Shown one piece after another: positions 44,751-51,695 of a stretch of 64,000 nucleotides of DNA. Made by a program: the position numbers and the translations under genes. The stretch comes from Knoellia sp. p5-6-4 (GTDB lineage Bacteria > Actinomycetota > Actinomycetes > Actinomycetales > Dermatophilaceae). The stretch is from positions 372,001 to 436,000 of the forward strand of contig NZ_JARGZF010000002.1 in the NCBI RefSeq assembly GCF_029222705.1, in the 5' to 3' direction. Under the pieces are notes generated by a model that ran no database searches, had not been told where the DNA came from, and saw only the letters and a list, made by a program, of their open reading frames with translations. The first letter of the stretch is position 1. Each line of letters opens with the position of its first letter.

Positions 44751-46064
44751 TCACGGGTTCTGCGCGCCTGCAGCACCCCGTCCGGCCATCCGCAGGCTGG
44801 CGGCCCCTGCCGCGCACAGTCCCAGCACCGCGACCAGCACGGGCTCATAGGAGCCGTATGCCGTGCGCGCCAGGCCTGCGAGCAGGGGTCCTGCGGTGGT
44901 GGCGAGGGTGATGAGGAGGGCCATCAGGCCGGCGAGTGAGGCGTAGCGCGCCACGCCGTGACTGCTCGCCAGCAGCACCGGTCGGGCGATCGTGCCGGCA
45001 CCGAAGCCCAGCCCGAACAGGGCGACGAATGCCACCGCGCCAAGCACCGAGTCACCGGCAAGCAGGAGCACCACGACCCCGGCACCCTGCACCAGGAACA
45101 TCGCAGCCGTCACTGCTGCGGCCGATCGGCGACGGGCCATGCAGGTCAGCACCAGCCGCCCCGAGACGGAGAGTGCCCCCAGCGCGCCCGTCGCCGCAGC
45201 GGCGAAGCCGGCCGACTGTCCCTGCTCCAGCAGGAAGGGCACGAGGTGCACGGCGACGACGATGACGGCCGTGGCCTGCGCGGCGAATCCCGCGGCATAC
45301 CAGCGGAGCTCCGGCTGGCGGGCGGCCCACGCGGCCGTCGCGCGCAGCCCGGGCCGCTGCGGTTCCGCCGTCCCTGCGGGCCGATCCGGTGGTGTGGCCG
45401 CCCCGTCGGGGTGGAGGCCGAGGTCCGCCGGCTCGGTGCGGAGCACGAGCCAGTGAGGCCCGGCGGTCACCACCGCAAGCACCACGGCGAGGACGAGCAG
45501 GGCGTCACGCCAGCCGAGGGCCGCGATGAGGGCACTGGACGTGGGCAGGGCCACGGTGGACGCGAAACCGGCCACGACCGTGACCGCGAGCAGGGCGGCG
45601 GACCGCCGGACGTGGAACCAGCGCACGACCACGGCGAAGGCCGGCTCGTAGAGCACGCAGGCCCTGGCCAGCCCGATGCCGGCCATCACCAGGTAGAGGC
45701 CCGCCACGGTGTGCACGCGCGACCACGCCACGACGAGCACGGCGCACACGAGCGCCCCAGCAGTCATGACCCCTCGCGGGCCCCGGGCATCCAGCCAGCG
45801 GCCGACCGGCACCGAGGCGACCCCGGTGAGCAGCACCGCCACCGAGAAGGCCCCTCCGAGCTCGGCGGAGGTGAACCCGAGCTCGGCCGCCATCGGCACC
45901 TGGAAGACGGCGAAGGCGTAGTACAGGATCCCCCAGCTGACGGTCTCGGTGACCGCCAGCACGCCGACGATGCGCCACCCGTGGAAGACCCGGCGCCCCT
46001 TCCTGCCTCGCGCCCCGGTCCGCGGGCTCGGCCCGGCGAGGGCGCGGGAGGCGGCGTGGCTCAC
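44751..46064 (-). CDS. MFS transporter of the arsenic locus
   Basis: 437 residues, twelve predicted helices. RVFHGWRIVGVLAVTETVSWGILYY opens helix 1; GRWLDARGPRGVM is the MFS loop 2-3 motif and RRRSAAAVTAAMF an equivalent mid-protein loop. GTG 46064 overlaps the flavoprotein stop (GTGA), so production is coupled to that enzyme. MFS exporters encoded in ars operons (ArsJ, ArsK and related) expel organoarsenicals or arsenite. Which substrate applies here is not clear; coupling to an oxidoreductase suggests it exports that enzyme's product. Confidence 0.8.
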   Translation of the reverse strand: MSHAASRALAGPSPRTGARGRKGRRVFHGWRIVGVLAVTETVSWGILYYAFAVFQVPMAAELGFTSAELGGAFSVAVLLTGVASVPVGRWLDARGPRGVMTAGALVCAVLVVAWSRVHTVAGLYLVMAGIGLARACVLYEPAFAVVVRWFHVRRSAALLAVTVVAGFASTVALPTSSALIAALGWRDALLVLAVVLAVVTAGPHWLVLRTEPADLGLHPDGAATPPDRPAGTAEPQRPGLRATAAWAARQPELRWYAAGFAAQATAVIVVAVHLVPFLLEQGQSAGFAAAATGALGALSVSGRLVLTCMARRRSAAAVTAAMFLVQGAGVVVLLLAGDSVLGAVAFVALFGLGFGAGTIARPVLLASSHGVARYASLAGLMALLITLATTAGPLLAGLARTAYGSYEPVLVAVLGLCAAGAASLRMAGRGAAGAQNP

Positions 46065-47545
46065 CCGCAGCAGCCGCCGGCGCGGCTGGGCGACACATCT
46101 GCCAGGGCGAGCGGCTTGCCCTGGCCCTGCGCCAGCGCGTCGCCGGCCCGACCGCCCGGCACGGCCGTGGCGAAGCCGAGCCGGAGCGCCTCCAGAGGCA
46201 CCGCCGCCGCAAGTTCCGCGTCCGAGAGCGCGTTGGCGGACGAGCAGACCCCCGTCTCGGGCAGGACGAGCTGCACCTCGTCGGCCGCCGCGTCGTCACC
46301 GGCGAGGTGTGCGGCGATGGAGCGCACCTGCTCGTTCCCCGTGGTGATGAGGAAGGTCGGCGCCCGCCCGTAGGACTTCATGCCCACGACGAAGAAACCC
46401 GGCTCGTTCTCGTGGGCGAGCTCGCGCCAGCCGTGCGGCGCGACGGTGCCGCACGAGTGTGCCTGCGGGTCGACGAGCGGCCCGAGAACCCGGGGCGACT
46501 GCAGCCCTGGGTCGAGGTCGAGCTGGAGCTCGGACACCATGTCGAGGTCGGGCCGGAACCCGGTCGCGGCGGCGACGTTGTGCAGGCCCGGGACCTCCTG
46601 CCGTCCCGCTGCGGTGTCGCCCACGACGGTCAGCGTCCCCGTCTCCTCGTCGACGCGCAGCTCGCGGGTGGAGAAACCGGTGAGGAACTCCACCGCCCCG
46701 CCTGCGACGAGGTCGGCGAGGTCGGACCCCAGCCTTCCGCGGTCGGGCAGCTGGTCGGAGGACCCACCACCGAAGACCCGCCTGGCGCTGGTGCCGCGGA
46801 TGGCCCAGACGACGCGGGTGCCGGGCACCTCGCGGGCCAGCTGGGCCAGGGCCACGAGGGTGTTGGCTGCCGAGTGGCCCATGCCCACCACGAGTGTCGA
46901 GTGGCCCGCGAACCGCTCACGCTCGGCCCCGAGCACGTCGGGCAGCGGGCCGACGAGGAACCCCGCCTCGCGCGCCCGGTCCTCCCCGAGCGCCGGCAGC
47001 CCCGAGGCCCCGAGGGGGTTGTGCTGGTGCCAGGTGCCGGAGGCGTCGATCACCGCGCGAGCAGACAGGTCCTCGACCGTGCCGTCGAGATGGGCGACCC
47101 GGACGATGAAGGGCCTCTCGGCGCGACCCACGGTGCGCGACCGGTCCAGCCCCCTGCGCGAGACCGCCACCACCCGGGTGCCGGTGCGGACCCGGGAGCC
47201 AAGGACCGCGGCCAGGGGCACGAGGTACTGCTCGACGACCTCGGCGCCGGTCGGCGACTGGCGCCCCACGGGACGTGTCCAGCCGGCGTCGGCGAGCATC
47301 CTCTCCGCCGTCGGGTCGACGATGTACTGCCACGGCGTGAAGGTGCGGATGTGGCCCCATTCACGCATCGCGGCACCGACGGCATCGCCGGCCTCGAGGA
47401 CGAGCACCGGCAGGTCGCGGGCGACCAGATGTGCTGCGGCAGCCAGTCCCACGGGGCCGGCCCCGATGACGACGACGGGCAGGTGTCCCTCACCGGCGGC
47501 GGGCGTCAGGACCTCGAGGGCTTCGGCGGTGGGAGTGAGGGCCAT
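46061..47545 (-). CDS. FAD/NAD(P)-binding oxidoreductase with C-terminal Cys-Cys, arsenic locus
   Basis: 494 residues, AAGGAG 7 bases before ATG 47545. FAD-binding VVVIGAGPVGLAAAAHL near residue 24 and NADP-binding LVVGMGHSAANTLV near 220 place it with flavin monooxygenase-like enzymes. The C-terminal extension holds Cys434 (PETGVCSS) and a terminal Cys492-Cys493 pair (GGCCG), a set of thiols suited to binding trivalent metalloid. It is divergent from arsR across a 153-base region with the ArsR operator, and coupled to the MFS gene. Proposed role: redox conversion of arsenite or an organoarsenical before export (inference). Confidence 0.75.
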   Translation of the reverse strand: MALTPTAEALEVLTPAAGEGHLPVVVIGAGPVGLAAAAHLVARDLPVLVLEAGDAVGAAMREWGHIRTFTPWQYIVDPTAERMLADAGWTRPVGRQSPTGAEVVEQYLVPLAAVLGSRVRTGTRVVAVSRRGLDRSRTVGRAERPFIVRVAHLDGTVEDLSARAVIDASGTWHQHNPLGASGLPALGEDRAREAGFLVGPLPDVLGAERERFAGHSTLVVGMGHSAANTLVALAQLAREVPGTRVVWAIRGTSARRVFGGGSSDQLPDRGRLGSDLADLVAGGAVEFLTGFSTRELRVDEETGTLTVVGDTAAGRQEVPGLHNVAAATGFRPDLDMVSELQLDLDPGLQSPRVLGPLVDPQAHSCGTVAPHGWRELAHENEPGFFVVGMKSYGRAPTFLITTGNEQVRSIAAHLAGDDAAADEVQLVLPETGVCSSANALSDAELAAAVPLEALRLGFATAVPGGRAGDALAQGQGKPLALADVSPSRAGGCCG

Positions 47546-47649
47546 GCTGGTCTCCTTGTGTGTTGGCTCCGGCGGGCAGACGGCCCTGCGGAACAGCCTC
47601 GACTGTTTCGACGTTCATCAAATCAGAACTTCGACAGACGTGGAACCAT

Positions 47650-47671
47650 TTCTTCGAAGTTTCTCGAAGAA
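47650..47671. promoter_or_regulatory. ArsR operator
   Basis: Perfect inverted repeat TTCTTCGA-N6-TCGAAGAA between the divergent flavoprotein and arsR genes, 15 bases upstream of the arsR -10 box, where a repressor would block RNA polymerase. Confidence 0.75.
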
Positions 47672-47686
47672 TCTCCTTGACGAAGG

Positions 47687-47692
47687 TAGGCT
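47687..47692 (+). promoter_or_regulatory. -10 box of arsR-flavoprotein operon (leaderless)
   Basis: TAGGCT followed by 6 bases and GTG 47699. Confidence 0.6.
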
Positions 47693-47698
47693 CCAGCC

Positions 47699-48061
47699 GT
47701 GGCCACGACAACCAGTCCCGCAGAGTCCTCGCGCGCCCAGCTCACGGTGCTGACCGCGTGCTGCGCGCCCGCCCAGGCCGCGGTGGCCGACGAGAACGCC
47801 CAGGCCCTGGCCGACATGTTCAAGGCGCTGGCCGACCCTGCCCGGGTGAAGATCATGGCGATGCTCCTCACTGCCGAAGAGGTCTGCGCCTGCGACATCT
47901 CCGAGGGCATCGGCAAGAGTGCCGCCACCGCCAGCCACCACCTGAAGATCCTCCGGGACGCGGGCCTGGCCATCAGCGAGAAGCGCGGCACCTGGGTCTA
48001 CTACCGCGCCGTGCCGGGGCGGCTCGCGGCCGTCGTCGAGGCCCTCAGCATCGGCCGGTGA
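47699..48061 (+). CDS. arsR: ArsR/SmtB-family metalloregulator (first copy)
   Basis: 120 residues. Winged helix with ADMFKALADPARVKIMAML, then EEVCACDISEGIGKSAATASHHLKILRDAGL and wing KRGTWVYYRA. The metal-site segment reads VCACD instead of the usual CVCD, leaving two cysteines in alpha-3; another pair (ACCAPAQ) sits near residue 21 and may complete a three-coordinate As(III) site, as the N-terminal cysteines do in Corynebacterium ArsR. Leaderless start GTG 47699. Its TGA overlaps the next gene (GTGA). Confidence 0.88.
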   Translation: MATTTSPAESSRAQLTVLTACCAPAQAAVADENAQALADMFKALADPARVKIMAMLLTAEEVCACDISEGIGKSAATASHHLKILRDAGLAISEKRGTWVYYRAVPGRLAAVVEALSIGR

Positions 48062-49137
48062 CGCACCCGGTCGACGTCGCGGTCATCGGCGCCGGTCAGG
48101 CCGGGCTGGCCACCGCGTACTACCTGCGCCGGGCAGGCCTGGAGCCCGGCACCGGCTACGTCGTGCTCGACGCCAACCCAACGCCGGGCGGGGCGTGGCA
48201 GCACCTGTGGCCCTCGCTGCGACTTTTCTCGCCCGCGGAGTACTGGTCACTGCCGGGGTGGCTCATGCCCACGCCGAGCGGGGCCGGCTTCCCACCCGCC
48301 GAGCACGTGGTCGACTACCTGACCCGCTACGAGGAGCGCTACGAGCTGCCGGTGCACCACGGCACCCGGGTGCTCGAGGTGTGCCGCGCCGACACCGAGC
48401 CGCGTGGCCCCCTCGTGTTGCGCACCGCCGACGGCGCCTGGGCCGCGCGTGCCGTGGTGAGCGCCACCGGCACCTGGGGGCGTCCCTTCGTGCCCCACTA
48501 CCCCGGAGGCGAACGTTTCCGTGGGCACCAGCTGCACAGCGCGGCATACCGGGGCCAGCAGGGCTTCGAGGGCCGGCGGGTGGTCGTGGTCGGCGGCGGC
48601 AACACCGGCGCGCAGCTGCTCGCCGAGCTCTCCGAGGTCGCCACCAGCACGTGGGTGACCCTGCGGCCACCGCGTTTCCTGCCCGACGACGTCGACGGTC
48701 GCGCGCTGTTCGCGGTGGCGACCGCGCGGCGCCGCGCCCTCGACGCCGGAGACGCGGACCCGGGCGGAGTGGCCTCGCTCGGCGACGTCGTCATGGTCCC
48801 GCCCGTCAGGGCGGCCCGCGACCGAGGTGCCCTGGTCGCGCTGCCGATGTTCGAGCGGCTCACGGAGAGCGGCGTCGCCTGGGCGGACGGCACCGAGCAG
48901 CCCGCCGACGTGGTGCTCTGGTGCACCGGCTTCCGCCCCGACCTCGGTCACCTCGCCCCGCTGGGCCTGCGCGGTCCCGACGGGCGCATCGAGGTCGCGG
49001 GCACACGCGCGCTCGCCGAGCCGCGCCTGCACCTGCTGGGATACGGCGACTGGACCGGACCCGGCTCGGCCACCCTGATCGGGGTGGGCCGCACGGCGCG
49101 TGAAGCGGTCGCCGAGATCACCGCGGCACTGGGCTGA
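48058..49137 (+). CDS. ArsO-like flavin-dependent monooxygenase
   Basis: 359 residues from GTG 48058, overlapping the arsR stop. FAD site VAVIGAGQAGLATAYYL at residue 6, GAWQHLWPSLRLFSPAEYWSLPG, FMO-type NADP site VVVVGGGNTGAQLLAEL near 180, and VLWCTGFRPDLGHL near 285. Matches ArsO-type putative flavin monooxygenases found next to arsR. Their reaction is not established. Coupling with ArsR and proximity to ArsC imply induction by arsenic. Confidence 0.8.
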   Translation: MTHPVDVAVIGAGQAGLATAYYLRRAGLEPGTGYVVLDANPTPGGAWQHLWPSLRLFSPAEYWSLPGWLMPTPSGAGFPPAEHVVDYLTRYEERYELPVHHGTRVLEVCRADTEPRGPLVLRTADGAWAARAVVSATGTWGRPFVPHYPGGERFRGHQLHSAAYRGQQGFEGRRVVVVGGGNTGAQLLAELSEVATSTWVTLRPPRFLPDDVDGRALFAVATARRRALDAGDADPGGVASLGDVVMVPPVRAARDRGALVALPMFERLTESGVAWADGTEQPADVVLWCTGFRPDLGHLAPLGLRGPDGRIEVAGTRALAEPRLHLLGYGDWTGPGSATLIGVGRTAREAVAEITAALG

Positions 49138-49156
49138 CTGAGGCCCTCCACGCGCG

Positions 49157-49570
49157 TCAGGCGCGTGCGGGGACGTCGAGCTCGTCGAGGAGGGTGAGGA
49201 TCCGGCGCTTGATCTCGTCACGGATGGGCCGCACGGCCTCGACGCCCTTGCCGGCCGGGTCCTCGAGCTCCCAGTCCTCGTAGCGCTTCCCGGGGAAGAT
49301 CGGGCAGGTGTCGCCGCAGCCCATGGTGATGACCACGTCGGAGTCCTTCACAGCCTCGGTCGTGAGGATCTTCGGCGTCTCCGCCGTGATGTCGATGCCC
49401 TCCTCCGCCATCGCCTCGACGGCCGAGGGGTTGACCTGCTCGGCCGGGGCCGACCCGGCCGAGCGCACCTCCACCGCCCCACCGGAGAGGTGCTGCAGGA
49501 AGGCGGCTGCCATCTGGGAGCGGCCGGCGTTGTGGACGCAGACGAACAGGACGCTGGGCTTGTCGCTCAT
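49157..49570 (-). CDS. arsC: Arsenate reductase, low-molecular-weight phosphatase type
   Basis: 137 residues from ATG 49570. P-loop FVCVHNAGRSQ with Cys11 and Arg17 (CX5R) and general acid Asp in WELEDPAGKG. MGCGDTCPIFPGKRYEDW includes two further cysteines as in thioredoxin- or mycothiol-coupled ArsC. It reduces arsenate to arsenite in the cytosol; in actinobacteria an arsenate-mycothiol adduct is the usual intermediate. Placed 3' of the damaged acr3, so the arsenite made must leave through another pump. Confidence 0.93.
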   Translation of the reverse strand: MSDKPSVLFVCVHNAGRSQMAAAFLQHLSGGAVEVRSAGSAPAEQVNPSAVEAMAEEGIDITAETPKILTTEAVKDSDVVITMGCGDTCPIFPGKRYEDWELEDPAGKGVEAVRPIRDEIKRRILTLLDELDVPARA

Positions 49571-49599
49571 GACGGGGAGCCTTTCTTCTAGGCAGCGGG

Positions 49600-50266
49600 T
49601 CAGGACATGGTGCGATGGCCTGCGAACTTCCGCCGCAGGGCGAGGCTCACGTACACCAGGGCCACGAGCGCGGGGACCTCGATGAGCGGCCCGACGACCC
49701 CGGCGAGCGCCTGCCCGGACGTCGCGCCGAAGGTGGCGATGGCGACCGCGATGGCAAGCTCGAAGTTGTTGCCGGCCGCGGTGAAGGCGAGCGTGGTGGT
49801 GCGCTCGTAGCCCAGCTTCATCCCGGCTCCCAGTGCGAAGCCACCGCCCCACATCAGCGCGAAGTAGGCCAGCAGCGGCACCGCGACACGGGCGACGTCG
49901 AGGGGGTTGGAGGTGATCGCCCCTCCCTGGAGCGCGAACAGGACGACGATGGTGAAGAGCAGCCCGTACAGCGCCGACGGCCCGATGCTGGGAAGGAACT
50001 GCTGCTCGTACCAGGCGCGCCCCTTGGCCCTCTCCCCCAGCCGGCGGCTGAGGTAACCGGCGACCAGCGGGATCCCGAGGAAGATCAGCACCGAGCGGGC
50101 GATGTCCCACGCCGATACGTCGAGGGCGGTCTGCTCGAGGCCGAGCCAGCAGTCCGGCGAGCATGGCCAGGCCCATCCACAGGGGCAGGAAGCGGTCGAG
50201 GGTCGCCAGCCGGGCCGCAACGGGCTGGTGTCGTGGGGCTGCAAGGGGGTCGGTGCCGGTGCTCAC
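49600..50266 (-). pseudogene. acr3: Acr3 arsenite efflux pump, internal deletion and frame change
   Basis: The start (GTG 50266) reads RFLPLWMGLAMLAGLL, the normal Acr3 first helix. Near 50147-50152 it joins directly, in another frame, to LGLEQTALDVSAWDIAR and the complete C-terminal half (SVLIFLGIPLVAGYLSRRLGERAKGR, TLAFTAAGNNFELAIAVAIAT, GPLIEVPALVALVYVSLALRR). About 125 residues covering helices 2-5 are missing compared with usual Acr3 length. The conserved Acr3 helix-4 cysteine needed for arsenite transport falls in the lost part. The sequence GCTGG at the junction suggests deletion between short repeats. Confidence 0.8.
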
Positions 50267-50356
50267 GAAGTGGTGGCCCTTCCAGGGTCATCAGCCGGGA
50301 CGTGACGTCGCGCAGCCACTGGATCGATTTGTGTCGATGCCTGAGCCTCCCAATTG

Positions 50357-50378
50357 CATAGACACCTGTCAACATAGA
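50357..50378. promoter_or_regulatory. Candidate operator of second arsR
   Basis: CATAGACACCTGTCAACATA region with inverted GACA-CC-TGTC core, located between divergent acr3 and the second arsR, about 40 bases upstream of ATG 50409. Confidence 0.45.
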
Positions 50379-50408
50379 GACTCGTGGATGGAAGAGAGGA
50401 GCCCTGAA

Positions 50409-50765
50409 ATGGGTCTCACGACGCTGACCACCACGCCACAGGCTGTGACGGGGACGGCATCCCAGTGCGGGGCGACGGCACCCGCCCCCATCGCCCGGGG
50501 CGAGGCCGAGCGGCGGGCCACCCTGCTCAAGGCGGTGGCCGACCCGGCACGGCTGCAGCTGCTGTCCATCGTCCGAGCCTCCGAGTCCGGGGAGGCGTGC
50601 GTGTGCGACATGGCCGATGCGGTCGAGCTCTCGCAGCCCACGGTGAGCCACCACCTGAAGGTCCTCGTCGAGGCAGGCGTGCTCACGCGGGAACGACGCG
50701 GCACCTGGGCCTGGTACACGCTCGTGCCGGACCATCTGTCGGAGATCTCGAGCTTCCTGGACTGA
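50409..50765 (+). CDS. ArsR/SmtB-family metalloregulator (second copy)
   Basis: 118 residues from ATG 50409 with GAGAGGAG 7 bases upstream; ATG 50388 is in frame. LLKAVADPARLQLLSIV, the canonical metal-binding EACVCDMADAVELSQPTVSHHLKVLVEAGVL and wing ERRGTWAWYTLVP. The CVCD pair in alpha-3 is the classic As(III) site; an N-terminal Cys (ASQCGA) may complete it. It differs from the first ArsR and presumably controls the divergent acr3-arsC operon. Confidence 0.9.
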   Translation: MGLTTLTTTPQAVTGTASQCGATAPAPIARGEAERRATLLKAVADPARLQLLSIVRASESGEACVCDMADAVELSQPTVSHHLKVLVEAGVLTRERRGTWAWYTLVPDHLSEISSFLD

Positions 50766-50793
50766 CCCGAGGGCGGGCCACGCCCCGTCAGGA

Positions 50794-50808
50794 GGGCGAC
50801 AAGACCCT
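50794..50808 (+). promoter_or_regulatory. DosR/DevR-like box before DUF4118 gene
   Basis: GGGCGACAAGACCCT, compared with the known mycobacterial form GGGACTTTNGNCCCT. Centre at 50801, 43 bases before the start codon and predicted transcription start at 50844. Confidence 0.5.
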
Positions 50809-50837
50809 TGACGGCAGGCCTGCCGGTGCGCAGTCAT
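50808..50837 (+). promoter_or_regulatory. Promoter of DUF4118 gene
   Basis: -35 TTGACG (50808-50813), 18-base spacer containing the palindrome GGCAGGCCTGCC, -10 AGTCAT (50832-50837), then 6 bases to ATG 50844. Suggests a leaderless message. Confidence 0.5.
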
Positions 50838-50843
50838 GGCCTC

Positions 50844-51611
50844 ATGGACCTCAGGCGTCTCCCCCGCAGGCACCGCGGGCTGACGGTGCTGGTGGCTGCG
50901 GCGGCGCCCCTCGCCGCGGCAGCTCTGCTGTCGCTGTTCCGTGGCACCCTGACCGCCGCCACCGACGTGCTGGTGCTGGTCGCCGTCGTGGTCGTGTTCG
51001 GCGCGACCGGCATCCGCGCGGCCGGCCTGGCCGCCGCGCTGTCCGCGGTTGCCTGGTTCGACTTCTTCCTGACCGAGCCCTACGGCTCGTTCGCGATCGA
51101 CGACCCCAACGACCTCGAGATCGCGGTCATCCTGCTGCTCATCGGTGGCGTGGTGACGGAGACGGCCCTTTGGGGGCAGCGGCAGGAGGCCGCGCTCAGC
51201 AGGGAGACCGGTTACGTCAACGGGGTGCTCGCCACGGCACAGTCCGTCAGCGAGAGCCGGGGCAGCGCCGACGAGGTCACTCAGGCGGTGGCCCAGCGGA
51301 TCCGCGACCTCCTCGACCTCGACGGCTGCACCTTCGCCCCGGGCGGTCGCGCCGACGACCTCGAGCCGACCCTGCGGCACGACGGCTCACTCGTCCGCGG
51401 GGCGCAGGTGCTCGACGTGGAGCGTGACGGGTTCCCCGCCGACGAGGCGGTGGTGCTGCCCGTGCGCGTGGCCGGCGAGCTCCGCGGCCGTTTCCTGCTC
51501 ACGGCCTCCTCGCACGTGGCGCGCCCCTCGGCGCAGCAGCGGCGGGTCGCGGTCCTGCTGGCAGACCAGGTCGCCAGCCTGCTGCCCGCCACGGGGAGCG
51601 GCGCCCAGTAG
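50844..51611 (+). CDS. DUF4118 (KdpD-like) membrane sensor fragment with GAF-like domain
   Basis: 255 residues from ATG 50844, chosen from the promoter spacing; TTG 50808 is an alternative with a ribosome site. Residues about 10-105 hold the KdpD-type four-helix DUF4118 region (LTVLVAAAAPLAAAALL, DVLVLVAVVVVFGATGIRAAG, WFDFFLTEPYGSF, VILLLIGGVVTETALWG). A short coil and a GAF-like domain (TQAVAQRIRDLLDLDGCTF to the end) follow. No histidine kinase domain, so it is not a complete sensor kinase. WFDFFLTEPYGSF is the conserved family motif. Located at the head of the hypoxia-type locus. Confidence 0.75.
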   Translation: MDLRRLPRRHRGLTVLVAAAAPLAAAALLSLFRGTLTAATDVLVLVAVVVVFGATGIRAAGLAAALSAVAWFDFFLTEPYGSFAIDDPNDLEIAVILLLIGGVVTETALWGQRQEAALSRETGYVNGVLATAQSVSESRGSADEVTQAVAQRIRDLLDLDGCTFAPGGRADDLEPTLRHDGSLVRGAQVLDVERDGFPADEAVVLPVRVAGELRGRFLLTASSHVARPSAQQRRVAVLLADQVASLLPATGSGAQ

Positions 51612-51646
51612 CGCGCCCGGCCCCACCGCGTCGACAGGGTCCTCGT

Positions 51647-51661
51647 GGGCCCTACGGCCCT
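51647..51661 (+). promoter_or_regulatory. DosR/DevR-like box before ppsA
   Basis: GGGCCCTACGGCCCT, close to the DosR form GGGACTTTCGGCCCT. Centre 42 bases upstream of ATG 51696, which also follows a GACGCT hexamer by 6 bases. Confidence 0.6.
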
Positions 51662-51695
51662 GTGCCGCAGCACCTGTCCCGCTGACGCTGGGAGC

